From Limnocylindrus sp040397235 (GTDB lineage Bacteria; Chloroflexota; Limnocylindria; Limnocylindrales; Limnocylindraceae): 64,000 nt of DNA. The DNA lies in assembly GCA_040397235.1 (NCBI GenBank), contig JBBAWH010000006.1, positions 11,329 to 75,328 on the forward strand, written 5' to 3'. The stretch's first letter is position 1, and each line of letters starts with the position of its first letter. A model generated the notes under the pieces. It had not been told where the DNA came from and searched no databases. It worked only from the letters and a program-made list of their open reading frames with translations. Both the position numbers and the translations under genes were made by a program. Shown one piece after another: positions 25,053 to 33,420 of this stretch.

Positions 25053-26307
25053 CGGGCGACTGGCATTCAGCAACCAAGGATGTAAGCCGCTCCAACCAAG
25101 CAACGCGCGATGTGACTGGAGCGGAGCCAACGGCGCTGTATAGGTCCTTGATTGGAATGCCGCCAGATGCTGACGGATCTGCGATCAACCAGCCGAGATT
25201 CTCTTGCAGCATCGCTTCGGACCCACCCATCGCAGTGAACCACCAGCCCCGCAACACATCAATTGAGGAACCGCTAAACCCTGAGTCTGAAGCCTCCGAA
25301 CACGCTGGCCAGGGCGCCAGTCCCTGTGCGATTGACCAGCGAATTGAATCTGGATCTGACTTCCACAAGTCGAGCGTCAACGTATCCACTGATGTGGCGC
25401 TCGCGAGCTCTTCACTCCAGCGGCCTGGGATCGGCAATTCCTGACGAGCCAGTTCCACTATCACTGCAGTCAGCGTCGGCCGAAACAGTTGTGTGGGGCT
25501 GTCGTGCTCGGGCCACAGGCACAACTCTGCTGCGCTCACTGTGCTGCACTTTAAGGCGGACTGATCGCGCGCAACCTCTGGGATCGGACCAACATTCCAG
25601 GCGAACGCGCTACTGACCATCACCCCTGTAACGAGCATTGCGGTTGCGACGATGCGTGACCATCGCATACCGAGAGCGCCGATCGCATAGAGCGCTATGA
25701 CGATGATTGTCACATTCATGATCAGGCCTGCGAGCAGCGCCGCCGGGGCAATATCGGCACCGATCCGGCAGCAATCTCGGTACATGCCGCTGAGATGACG
25801 CAAGCATTCCACAGGGAGTGCTGGCACAAAGGCGAACCAGAGGAATGGCGCCAAAAGCATGCCCGGTAGCGACACCGACATGGGGAGTCGTAGTCCTGCA
25901 AGGAAGCCCACCAGGCTCCACGCACAGATTGCAACGAATCCAACGACAACCATGCGAATCTCAGGCAGCCCGGCCTGACCGTAGACAGAGGCAGCAACGA
26001 CAGTCCCGAGTAGGAATACGGCTCCCAATAGAATTGAGGGGGTTACCGCAATGATGGTGATGTCGAACCTAGAACGTGTATGCGGCGCATCCCAAATGCC
26101 GCCGCGACGAAGCCGTGCAGCCTCCCATGCCGCAGTCATCGCAACAAATCCAACCAAGAACGCCATGGACGAGGTTGCACCCGCCGTCGCTGCGACACCG
26201 TAGTTGTTCGGGTAGATCGCCTTGGTCACATAGAGAATGGACAGAATCAGCGTAGGTATTGTCAGCCAAACTGCGGGCGAAATTCTGAGCATTGTGCGAA
26301 GACGCAC
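25033..26307 (-). CDS. Membrane protein with extracytoplasmic C-terminal domain, ABC cassette, first
   Basis: The 424-residue protein has about seven membrane segments within residues 7-240. A soluble, probably external domain of about 180 residues follows with cysteines, including a CLWPEH motif near 285. It starts with GTG at 26307 directly after the ATPase TAG, so it is coupled. It is likely the permease partner of the ATPase. The external domain could recognise the small secreted protein of the same operon, which is inference. I do not recognise a characterised family. Confidence 0.7.
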   Translation of the reverse strand: MRLRTMLRISPAVWLTIPTLILSILYVTKAIYPNNYGVAATAGATSSMAFLVGFVAMTAAWEAARLRRGGIWDAPHTRSRFDITIIAVTPSILLGAVFLLGTVVAASVYGQAGLPEIRMVVVGFVAICAWSLVGFLAGLRLPMSVSLPGMLLAPFLWFAFVPALPVECLRHLSGMYRDCCRIGADIAPAALLAGLIMNVTIIVIALYAIGALGMRWSRIVATAMLVTGVMVSSAFAWNVGPIPEVARDQSALKCSTVSAAELCLWPEHDSPTQLFRPTLTAVIVELARQELPIPGRWSEELASATSVDTLTLDLWKSDPDSIRWSIAQGLAPWPACSEASDSGFSGSSIDVLRGWWFTAMGGSEAMLQENLGWLIADPSASGGIPIKDLYSAVGSAPVTSRVAWLERLTSLVAECQSPDDYSVQ

Positions 26308-27054
26308 CTACTTACCGCCAGCGATCAGAGCCAGAAATGCGGATTCAATCGGGCGCTCACTCCCCGCTGGGGCACGCGCCGAGAAGGCCTGCAAGGCGCC
26401 GTCAAAGGCGATGTTTCCTGCGTGAAGTACCGCGACATGCTCATAGGCCGTCGTGATTTCACCTGTGTCGTGTGTTGAAACCACAACCGTTCGGTCGGCG
26501 CCAATGTTTACCAGTAGTTCACGGAACAGGGCTCGCTGCTCTGGATCGAGCCCAGAGGTGGGCTCATCGAGCAGCAACACTTCTGCGTCGTGGACCAGGG
26601 CACTGGCAAGGCCAACGCGCCGTTGCTGGCCTCCTGAAAGTTCACTTGCAGGCTGGTCAGCTAGATCCTGCAGCGCCACGCGTGCCAACGCTTCGGAGGC
26701 CCCGCGCCATGCATCGTCACGACTCATACCCTTCAGCCAACCGGAATACGCCACCTGTTCTCGAACTGTGAGCCCCGGTACTGCTCGATATTGCTGCGGC
26801 ATCCATGCCACGCGCGCTCGAAACTGGGTTCGCTGATCGCGGGAATCCAGCTCGTTGAGTGACACCTTGCCACTCCTCGGCATCAACGCCGTCGCGCCAA
26901 GGGACAAGAGCGTGCTCTTGCCTGCACCATTGATGCCAAGCAGGGCGGTAACGCCTGTAGGCACGTGCCAAGTTAAGCGTTGTAGGACGGCTAGCTCTCC
27001 TTGATTCTTCCGTTTATAGCCAAAACTAATCTCTCGAAACAGGAGCCCGCGCAT
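26308..27054 (-). CDS. ABC transporter ATP-binding protein
   Basis: The 248-residue single ATPase domain has Walker A GINGAGKST near residue 40, Q-loop WMPQQYR, signature LSGGQQRR, Walker B VLLLDEPTSGLD and the switch histidine in VVSTHD. It powers the two membrane proteins encoded downstream. Its ATG overlaps the TAA of the secreted-protein gene (TAATG). Sequence type is that of multidrug, lantibiotic or ABC-2-like exporters, so export or self-protection is more likely than import. Confidence 0.9.
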   Translation of the reverse strand: MRGLLFREISFGYKRKNQGELAVLQRLTWHVPTGVTALLGINGAGKSTLLSLGATALMPRSGKVSLNELDSRDQRTQFRARVAWMPQQYRAVPGLTVREQVAYSGWLKGMSRDDAWRGASEALARVALQDLADQPASELSGGQQRRVGLASALVHDAEVLLLDEPTSGLDPEQRALFRELLVNIGADRTVVVSTHDTGEITTAYEHVAVLHAGNIAFDGALQAFSARAPAGSERPIESAFLALIAGGK

Positions 27055-27434
27055 TAATACGAGATGAAATAGGTCAGGCTTACCGTCGCGCTATTGATCC
27101 AAGGGCTGTATTCGACGCTATAGTCACCCACGGTGTTGCTCCAAGTTTTTGAGACATACGTTGACGATGAACTGCACGTGTAGGTTTTCTTACCAGTGCC
27201 AGTACTAGGGGAAAACAGCCAGTGCCTCATGACCTCGAACGTCAAAGTTGAAGCTGATGCTGAGCAATTTCGAATACTGAACGTAGTATTAGTCGCTTGG
27301 TATGTAATTGAATTCCAGCCTGGACCCTGACTGGTAAGCGTGTTTGGGCCGATCGAACTAGCAATGGCGGCCGACGCTAGAGCTAGGCTGGCGACCCCAC
27401 CCGAGATTAGCCCCAAGTACTTGTTGCGACGCAT
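27054..27434 (-). CDS. Small secreted protein heading the ABC cassette
   Basis: The 126-residue protein begins with a Sec signal peptide (basic MRRNK, hydrophobic core, likely cleavage after ALASA or AAIAS near residue 23-26). The mature part of about 100 residues is rich in Ser, Thr, Tyr and Trp with alternating hydrophobic residues, suggesting a small beta-sheet domain. It has just two cysteines, which could form one disulfide. A strong GGGGAGG lies 6-7 nt before the ATG. It is the first gene of a coupled operon with an ABC transporter. Bacteriocin-like, signalling or surface roles are all possible; no homologue is recognised. Confidence 0.7.
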   Translation of the reverse strand: MRRNKYLGLISGGVASLALASAAIASSIGPNTLTSQGPGWNSITYQATNTTFSIRNCSASASTLTFEVMRHWLFSPSTGTGKKTYTCSSSSTYVSKTWSNTVGDYSVEYSPWINSATVSLTYFISY

Positions 27435-27489
27435 TTTCTTACCTCCCCTTACTCAGAATCTGGTTCAGATGCGGAGAAGGTAGCAGGTT

Positions 27490-29838
27490 TTAACGCGGAT
27501 TCCTAACAGGATTCAGGTTGTTGCGTTCTAACGGCAGCCTTCGCAGCCTCAGAGCATTCAGCACCACCGTCACGCTCGATCCACCCATGGCGGCGGCGGC
27601 GAGTGCTGGGTCAAGTCCGATGCCGAAAGTTGGGAGCAAGAGGCCGGCGGCGAGTGGCACCAGGATGATGTTGTAACCAAAGGCCCAACCAAGGTTCTGC
27701 TTGATGATGCGCGTGGTGGCGCGCGCAAGATCGACGAGGAGTGGCACACCGCGCGGGTCTGCGCCGCTCAAGGTTGCAGCCGATGCATCGATCGCGATCT
27801 CGGTTCCGCCACCCATGGAGATACCTACGTCAGCAGCGGCGAGTGCTGGCGCGTCGTTCACGCCATCTCCCACCATCGCTACGGGCCCACTGCTGCTGCG
27901 TCGAATCTCGGCGATCGCCTCGCCCTTACCGCCAGGAAGAATGCCGCCGCGGGCGCGCTCTGATGGAATGCTGAGGTCGTGGGCGATGGCGTTCACCACC
28001 TCTTGGCGATCGCCGCTGATGATCCACGACTCAATGCCGCGTGCGCTCAGTGCACGGATCGCGGCGGCGCTCTCTGGGCGAACCGTATCGGCAAGGCTGA
28101 GCGCGCCGGCAGATTCGCCGTTGATTGAGATAAAGAGCGGCGTGCGTCCCGCAGCCGCCTCTCCTGATGCCCACCTGGTGAGCTCGGGGTTGATCGTGGC
28201 GGTGAAGGCCTCGGTGCCGATGCGCACCGCTGCACCATCGACGGTTGCGCTTACGCCATGCCCGGCGTGCATGGCGAAGTCGGTGGCGCTTGCCGTGACA
28301 GCGCCTGCGGCACGCACGATCGCGCGGGCGAGTGGATGTTCCGATGGGTTCTCGACCGCGGCGGCGATCTGTAGGAGTCGATCGGTGTTGCCGGCGAGCG
28401 GGCCGTCGGCGAGGGCGATACGGCCGACGAGGGCGTGCTGGCCGAGGGTGAGGGTGCCGGTCTTATCCCAGACCACGGCGCGCAGCTTCCCTGCCGCCTC
28501 GAGGATGGCGGCGTCGCGCACGAGGATTCCCGCCTCGGCGCCGCGGCCGGTGCCGGCGATCACGGCGGTGGGGGTGGCGAGGCCCATTGCGCAGGGGCAG
28601 GCAACCACGAGCACGGCGATGGCGGTGGCCACGGCGCGCACCAGGCGCGGCTCCGCCCCGAGCAGGTACCAGCCAACGAAGGTCGCCACGGCGATCAGCA
28701 GGATGGCCGGCACGAATACCTCTGAGATGCGGTCGGCGAGGCGGGCGATCGCAGGCTTCGATCCCTGCGCGCGCTCGACCATGGCGACGATGCGGGCCAG
28801 CGTGGTGTTCGCGCCAACCTGTGTGGCGCGCATCACAATTGCGGCGTCGGTAAGCAGCGTGCCTGCGGCGAGTCTGCTCCCTGGACCGCGCTCTACTGGG
28901 AGCGACTCACCGGTGATCGCCGACTCATCAACGGCGGCGCGTCCACTCACGATGATGCCGTCTACAGGGATGCGCCCACCAGGACGAATGCGCAGCAGGT
29001 CACCAGCGATGATCTTGTTCACGGCGATGGTGGTTGCGGTTGGGGCGTCGGCGGTTGCAAGCAGCTCTGCCTCGCGCGGTTGAAGCGCCAGGATCCCGCG
29101 CACCGCGCTGGTTGTCTGCTCCTTGGCGCGCGCCTCCATCCAGCGACCGAGTGCGACAAAACCGAGAATGAGTGCCGCGGCGTCCCACGTTGCGTGCGCC
29201 GGAATGCCAACGCGCATCAGCTGCGAATGGAAGAGGGTAATCGCCACCGACCAGCTCCATGCCGCCGTGGTGCCGAGACTGACGAGCGTCTCCATGGTGA
29301 GTGAACCGTGACGAAGTGCGCGCAGTGCGCGCGAGTGGAAGCGCCAGCCAACGGCGAACTGAATGATGGTGGAGGGCACGATCAGGATCCAGTTGACACG
29401 CTCCATGCTAATAAAGAGCCACGGCTGCAACATCAGTACCATCGCGCCGAAGCCGAAGATCGTGGCGATGATTCCGTCACGGAGAAGTCCGCGCGTCTCT
29501 TTGGTGCGCGCGGCGACGAGCTCGGCATCGAGTGCGGCGCGCGCGTCCTGTGCATCGGCGTCCCCTTCACGTCCGGCGAGGACGAGTGCGGCGGCGGGAA
29601 CCTCGTATCCAGCTGCGCTGATCACCGCAGCGAGATCGGCAACGCCCGTTGCCTCTGGCGCGTACTGAATGGTGGCCATCGAGGTCGCAAGGTTCACGCT
29701 CGCCCCGCTCACGCCGTCGGCCTTCTTCAGGAATCGCTCCACGCGGTTCACGCACGAGGCGCAGGTCATCCCAGTGACGGGGAGGGCAATCTCCGCCACG
29801 GGGGTGGTTGGCGCCGCAGGAACAGGCTCAGTCAACAT
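27490..29838 (-). CDS. copA: Copper-translocating P-type ATPase
   Basis: This P1B-type ATPase of about 782 residues exports Cu(I). One N-terminal heavy-metal domain has GMTCASC (Cys26 and Cys29). TGES, the membrane CPC motif (VACPCAMGLATP), the phosphorylated DKTGT and the hinge GDGVND follow in order. ATG 29838 is preferred to an in-frame ATG at 29862, because a TATACT -10 and a copper-repressor-like palindrome lie just before it. The 3' end is duplicated at 24286-24424. The intact gene ends with extra residues after LPLE (NNLNPVRNPR), and it directly abuts the ABC cassette. Confidence 0.95.
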   Translation of the reverse strand: MLTEPVPAAPTTPVAEIALPVTGMTCASCVNRVERFLKKADGVSGASVNLATSMATIQYAPEATGVADLAAVISAAGYEVPAAALVLAGREGDADAQDARAALDAELVAARTKETRGLLRDGIIATIFGFGAMVLMLQPWLFISMERVNWILIVPSTIIQFAVGWRFHSRALRALRHGSLTMETLVSLGTTAAWSWSVAITLFHSQLMRVGIPAHATWDAAALILGFVALGRWMEARAKEQTTSAVRGILALQPREAELLATADAPTATTIAVNKIIAGDLLRIRPGGRIPVDGIIVSGRAAVDESAITGESLPVERGPGSRLAAGTLLTDAAIVMRATQVGANTTLARIVAMVERAQGSKPAIARLADRISEVFVPAILLIAVATFVGWYLLGAEPRLVRAVATAIAVLVVACPCAMGLATPTAVIAGTGRGAEAGILVRDAAILEAAGKLRAVVWDKTGTLTLGQHALVGRIALADGPLAGNTDRLLQIAAAVENPSEHPLARAIVRAAGAVTASATDFAMHAGHGVSATVDGAAVRIGTEAFTATINPELTRWASGEAAAGRTPLFISINGESAGALSLADTVRPESAAAIRALSARGIESWIISGDRQEVVNAIAHDLSIPSERARGGILPGGKGEAIAEIRRSSSGPVAMVGDGVNDAPALAAADVGISMGGGTEIAIDASAATLSGADPRGVPLLVDLARATTRIIKQNLGWAFGYNIILVPLAAGLLLPTFGIGLDPALAAAAMGGSSVTVVLNALRLRRLPLERNNLNPVRNPR
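27533..27636 (-). repeat. Direct repeat, copy inside intact copA
   Basis: Ungapped partner of 24311-24414, with 11 mismatches in 104 bases. It encodes the conserved last membrane segment region of CopA. Confidence 0.9.
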
Positions 29839-29854
29839 ACTCAGGGGGAGTATA
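29837..29854 (-). promoter_or_regulatory. copA promoter with CsoR-like operator
   Basis: On the minus strand TATACT (-10) overlaps a perfect inverted repeat, ATACTC with GAGTAT around a 5-bp C-rich centre. This resembles published CsoR boxes (ATAC, C/G-rich core, GTAT). The ATG follows within 10 nt of the -10. Copper-inducible derepression is inferred; no csoR gene is in the window. Confidence 0.55.
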
Positions 29855-29884
29855 CGCCTCATCTGGCCGATAAGTGCCTCGGGC

Positions 29885-29890
29885 TAGGCT
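29885..29890 (+). promoter_or_regulatory. -10 element of the MGMT gene
   Basis: TAGGCT ends exactly 6 nt before ATG 29897, matching the leuC and ilv leader promoters. Confidence 0.5.
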
Positions 29891-29896
29891 GCGCGC

Positions 29897-30427
29897 ATGA
29901 AGATCTATTCGTGGACGAGCCCGTGGGGAGTGCTGCCCGTTGCGGTGGAGAACGGCCGCATCTGTGCCATCGCCCTCGATCCAGGTGCGCCGTTTGCGCC
30001 TGCTGCCACGACGGCGGTTGGCCGCCGATCTCCAGGGCCGATCACCAGTGCACGTGAGGTGAACCGCATCCTGAACGCCGCGCTACGTGGGCAGCTCAGT
30101 GCGCGAGAGCGACTCGCGGCCGTCGACCTAACTTGGGCGACCGAGTTTGAGCAGCGCGTGTTCCGTGCGTTAGCTGGCGTGCGCTTTGGTGCCACGGTCA
30201 CGTATGGCGAACTTGCAGCGGCGAGTGGGTCGCCACGTGCCGCGCGTGCCGTGGGCGGTGCGCTCGGCAAGAACCGCGTGCCCGTGCTGATCCCCTGCCA
30301 CCGCGTGTTGGCGTCAAACGGCATCGGTGGATTCGGTGGTGGCGCAGGGAGCAGCTGGCGTCCTGGGGCAACGGATCCAATTGCCTTCAAGCGCGCACTG
30401 CTGCGCGGCGAAGGGGTCGACGCTTAG
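29897..30427 (+). CDS. Methylated-DNA-[protein]-cysteine S-methyltransferase
   Basis: The 176-residue suicide repair protein removes O6-alkyl groups from guanine. The acceptor cysteine is in the exact motif PCHRVLASNG, followed by GGFGGG. The upstream helix-turn-helix segment VTYGELAAASGSPRAARAVGGAL inserts in the DNA minor groove. It lacks the Ada N-terminal metal-binding domain, so it is an Ogt-type enzyme. Its 3' end overlaps a convergent small gene by 4 bp. Confidence 0.93.
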   Translation: MKIYSWTSPWGVLPVAVENGRICAIALDPGAPFAPAATTAVGRRSPGPITSAREVNRILNAALRGQLSARERLAAVDLTWATEFEQRVFRALAGVRFGATVTYGELAAASGSPRAARAVGGALGKNRVPVLIPCHRVLASNGIGGFGGGAGSSWRPGATDPIAFKRALLRGEGVDA

Positions 30428-30735
30428 GCGTGCAGCGTCAGGCTGTGGAAGCCGAGCACCACACGCGCTCGCGGTGAGTCGGCAAAGATCAGCGCAATCT
30501 CACCTTCGCGTACGAGGCTCTCAATGATGCGCGCCTCGCGCTCCGGAAGGCCGATCCACGCTAGGCCTTCGGGTGTCTCGATGCGCGTGGTGATCTCTTC
30601 ATCACCAGGTAGCCCATAGGTTCGTCGCAAGTCATGCAGCGGCACATACGGTCGCGCCTTGGCGATACGACGCACCTGCGCCGGTGTCGCCTGACGAACC
30701 TGCTGCTGTGCGCTTGCGACTGGACCGTCGGTCAT
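30424..30735 (-). CDS. Conserved-looking small protein, unknown function
   Basis: The 103-residue soluble protein has no signal peptide or membrane segment. It begins with a Gln-rich helix and continues with an acidic alpha/beta-like region (DEEITTRIETPEGLAWIGLPE). It is coupled by ATGA to the M24 peptidase upstream, forming the distal gene of that operon. No family is recognised. Confidence 0.6.
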   Translation of the reverse strand: MTDGPVASAQQQVRQATPAQVRRIAKARPYVPLHDLRRTYGLPGDEEITTRIETPEGLAWIGLPEREARIIESLVREGEIALIFADSPRARVVLGFHSLTLHA

Positions 30736-31979
30736 CCGGCTACCACATAGAGGTCACGCTTGGTGTGATTCAGCGCATCCACTGCGCTGTCGCCACAAAG
30801 GACGATGTCTTCGATGCGGGCACCGTTGACACCCTCGACGTAGATGCCTGGCTCGATCGAGAAGGCGTGACCCGGGACGAGTTTCGTGGTGTTCCCCGCG
30901 ACGATATACGGATCCTCGTGCTCCTCGAGGCCGATTCCGTGCCCGGTGCGGTGGAAGAAGCGGGCCCCCTCCCCTGCCGCGTCGATCACGGCGCGGGCGG
31001 CGGCGTCGACCGATTCGCAGCTCACCCCTGGGCGAACATGATCCATCGCCGCCTGGTGGGAGCGCTTCAAGATCTCGTAGCGGCGCAGGTAGTCGTCGCT
31101 TGGTGGCACCGCCCCGTTCGGGCCGGTCACCCAGATGGTGCGCGTGGTGTCGGAGCCGTAGCCGCCGAAGACGCCACCAATGTCGAGCACGATCGCGTCA
31201 CCAGCGTTGATCACGCGCGATGAGGCCTCGTGATGTGGTGAGGCCGAGTTCGGGCCGGAGCCAACGATGGCAAACGATGAGACCTCATGCCCAGCACCGG
31301 TAAGTCGCTCGCGCACTTCGCGCGCCACATCGTTCTCGGTGCGACCAAGCAGCTTGCCGCTCGTGATCGCCATCACGACGGTGTCCACAGCGCGACCCGC
31401 GCCGCGGAGCAGAGACGCCTCTTCAGCTGACTTCACCATGCGCAGCTTGCCAATCACATGCGACGCCAGCTGTGTCTGGGTAATGGCGCCGTGGGTACGC
31501 AGCGCCGCCTCAATGCGGATCAAGAAGGTTGACCAGAGTCGGTCAGAGACAGCCACGCCGCGCGCAGCAGAGCCAGGTCGGCCGCCAGCCTTCACTGCTG
31601 TTGCGACAAGGGCGAACGGATCGTCGGTTTCGCCAAAGGGGACGCGGGCCACGTGACCACCGCGCATTGCGGGGGCGTCACCAGCCATGCCTGTTTCGAG
31701 TCGCGGCACGATGAGTGTTGGTGCACCGTTCGCTGGAATCACCAGCATGGTGAGTCGCTCCAGTGCTGGTGCGGCGTAACCGGTGAGGTAGCGCATGTCG
31801 GCGCCGAAGCCGAGCAACACGGCGTCAAGGCCGGCGTCGTTCACCGCGTCACGCGCGGCGGAGAGTCGCGCAGCGTAGGCGGCGGGGCCGATGAGCTTCG
31901 CCTCGAGGGCGTGTCCGGCGCCAAGCCCTGGGGTGGCAGCGGCGTAGGCGGCGTCAATCTCGGCGCTTCGGTTGCTCAT
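30732..31979 (-). CDS. M24 family metallopeptidase (Xaa-Pro aminopeptidase-like)
   Basis: The 415-residue protein has a creatinase-type N-terminal domain (LGFGADMRYLTGY) and a C-terminal pita-bread catalytic domain from about residue 180. Metal ligands are visible in VLDIGG, GSDTTRTIW, HRTGHGIGLEEHE, SIEPGIY and GARIEDIV. It should remove N-terminal residues before proline. Its start overlaps the stop of the pseudo-receiver gene, so it belongs to the kor-linked cluster. Confidence 0.9.
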   Translation of the reverse strand: MSNRSAEIDAAYAAATPGLGAGHALEAKLIGPAAYAARLSAARDAVNDAGLDAVLLGFGADMRYLTGYAAPALERLTMLVIPANGAPTLIVPRLETGMAGDAPAMRGGHVARVPFGETDDPFALVATAVKAGGRPGSAARGVAVSDRLWSTFLIRIEAALRTHGAITQTQLASHVIGKLRMVKSAEEASLLRGAGRAVDTVVMAITSGKLLGRTENDVAREVRERLTGAGHEVSSFAIVGSGPNSASPHHEASSRVINAGDAIVLDIGGVFGGYGSDTTRTIWVTGPNGAVPPSDDYLRRYEILKRSHQAAMDHVRPGVSCESVDAAARAVIDAAGEGARFFHRTGHGIGLEEHEDPYIVAGNTTKLVPGHAFSIEPGIYVEGVNGARIEDIVLCGDSAVDALNHTKRDLYVVAG

Positions 31980-32392
31980 GCACCCTCCTCAGTTGCTCTC
32001 GCTGGACTCGTTGCCGGTGGCACCGGCAGATCGAGTAGCCCTGCGAGGATCGCATGCCCGCGCTCAAAGAGGGCGCGGTACGGCATGGCGCGCACCGCCC
32101 CTGCGGCGATCAGGCTCGCCCGCCCCTCTGGATCGTCGTGCTGGACCAGGGCGAGGACCCGTGCCCCGGTCGCCGCCACGGCCCGAACCGCCCCCTCGGC
32201 GTCGTAGGCGCGGGCGGTGGCATCGATGGCCACCAGGTCGGTGGGGGTGGCAGGCTGAGCGGCGAGGAGCGCAAGGAGGGGCGCTGGCGTGGTGAATCGC
32301 TGGACATCAGCGCCAAGGGTGCGCCCCTGTCCTTCGAGTCGGGTGGCCCAGATAAGATCGTCGGCCAGCACCAGAAGGCGCGGCGCGGTCAC
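31976..32392 (-). CDS. Degenerate response-regulator receiver-like protein
   Basis: The 138-residue protein starts with LLVLADDLIWATRL, resembling the acidic pocket of receiver domains. It continues with DLVAIDA and a VLALVQHDD strand, but the C-terminal lysine of the receiver signature is replaced (GAVRAMPYRALF). It is therefore probably a pseudo-receiver that does not follow normal phosphorylation chemistry. GTG 32392 is chosen since it forms a GTGA overlap with korB; the frame upstream is antisense to korB. Function is unknown. Confidence 0.6.
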   Translation of the reverse strand: MTAPRLLVLADDLIWATRLEGQGRTLGADVQRFTTPAPLLALLAAQPATPTDLVAIDATARAYDAEGAVRAVAATGARVLALVQHDDPEGRASLIAAGAVRAMPYRALFERGHAILAGLLDLPVPPATSPARATEEGA

Positions 32393-33420
32393 TCGACCGT
32401 CCAGGTCTCCCCTGAGGCGAGGAGCTTCTGTAGGTCGACGGGGCCCTTCGCGGCGCGCGCCGCCTTCGCTCCATCGATCTGCTCCACCAGGAGCTGGTCG
32501 TGTGTTGGGCGTGGCACGCGACGGAAGACGCCAACTGGCACTGGGAAGTCGGGCCACCACATGCGGCTCAAGATCTGCGTGCGCGTGGCATCAGGGTCGG
32601 TCTCGTCGTGCACCCAGAGGTCGGCAACGCTCACGCCGTTCTCGCCAATGGTCACGACCTCTGGTCGTAGACCGTTGAGGCGAATCCCCTTGTTCTTCTC
32701 GGCGCCGAAGATCATCGGCTCGCCGTGCTTCAGCACCAGCATGCGATCCTCTTTCACCGACTTATCGGTGAAGTCGCGCCAGGCGCCGTCGTTGAAGATG
32801 TTGCAGTTCTGCAGCACCTCGAGGAAGGCGGCACCCGAGTGCTCGCCGGCACGATGCATCATCTCTTGCAGGTGCTCGGAGTGCGTATCAACTGATCGAG
32901 CGATGAAGCTCGCCTCGGCGGCGGCAACGAGGTTGAGCGGAATGATCGGCGTTTCGATGGTGCCGAGCGGCGTCGACTTCGTCTTCTTCCCCATCGGCGA
33001 GGTTGGCGATGCCTGACCCTTGGTGAGACCGTAGATGCGGTTGTTGAACATGATCATTTTCATGTCGACGTTGCGGCGCATCGCGTGGATCAGGTGGTTG
33101 CCGCCGATGGAGAGGGCGTCACCATCACCGGTGATCACCCAGACCATCAGGTCAGGACGCGCCGCCTTGAGGCCAGTTGCAATGGTTGCCGCACGGCCGT
33201 GGATCGTATGGAAGCCGTAGGTGTTCATGTAGTACGGGAGGCGACCCGAGCAGCCGATACCAGAGATGAAAACGATCTTCTCCTTGGCGACGCCGAAGGT
33301 AGGCATGGCCTTCTGAGTCTGCGCCAGGATCGCATAGTCACCGCACCCTGGGCACCAGCGCACATCCTGGTCGGACTCGAAATCCTTCTTCGTCAGCACA
33401 GGGAGCTCAGACTGGGTCAC
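32389..33420 (-). CDS. korB: 2-oxoacid:ferredoxin oxidoreductase beta subunit
   Basis: The 343-residue ThDP-binding subunit has CPGCGDYAIL near residue 23 (cluster or cofactor cysteines), GIGCSGRLPYY, and the ThDP/Mg motif GDGDALSIGGNH. With KorA it oxidises a 2-oxoacid, most likely 2-oxoglutarate, to the acyl-CoA while reducing ferredoxin. The GTG start overlaps the korA stop. The aerobic-type, Fe-S-poor two-subunit layout matches actinobacterial and Chloroflexota KOR enzymes. Confidence 0.93.
   Translation of the reverse strand: MTQSELPVLTKKDFESDQDVRWCPGCGDYAILAQTQKAMPTFGVAKEKIVFISGIGCSGRLPYYMNTYGFHTIHGRAATIATGLKAARPDLMVWVITGDGDALSIGGNHLIHAMRRNVDMKMIMFNNRIYGLTKGQASPTSPMGKKTKSTPLGTIETPIIPLNLVAAAEASFIARSVDTHSEHLQEMMHRAGEHSGAAFLEVLQNCNIFNDGAWRDFTDKSVKEDRMLVLKHGEPMIFGAEKNKGIRLNGLRPEVVTIGENGVSVADLWVHDETDPDATRTQILSRMWWPDFPVPVGVFRRVPRPTHDQLLVEQIDGAKAARAAKGPVDLQKLLASGETWTVE

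Noticed and set aside
27054..27434. Lactococcin 972-type bacteriocin
   Set aside because: The gene order and secretion signal are reminiscent, but the mature sequence lacks the family's conserved aromatic/His pattern and C-terminal ending, so no bacteriocin class is assigned.
27701..29083. Long plus-strand open frame of 460 codons
   Set aside because: It lies wholly antisense to copA and is a composition artefact of GC-rich coding sequence.
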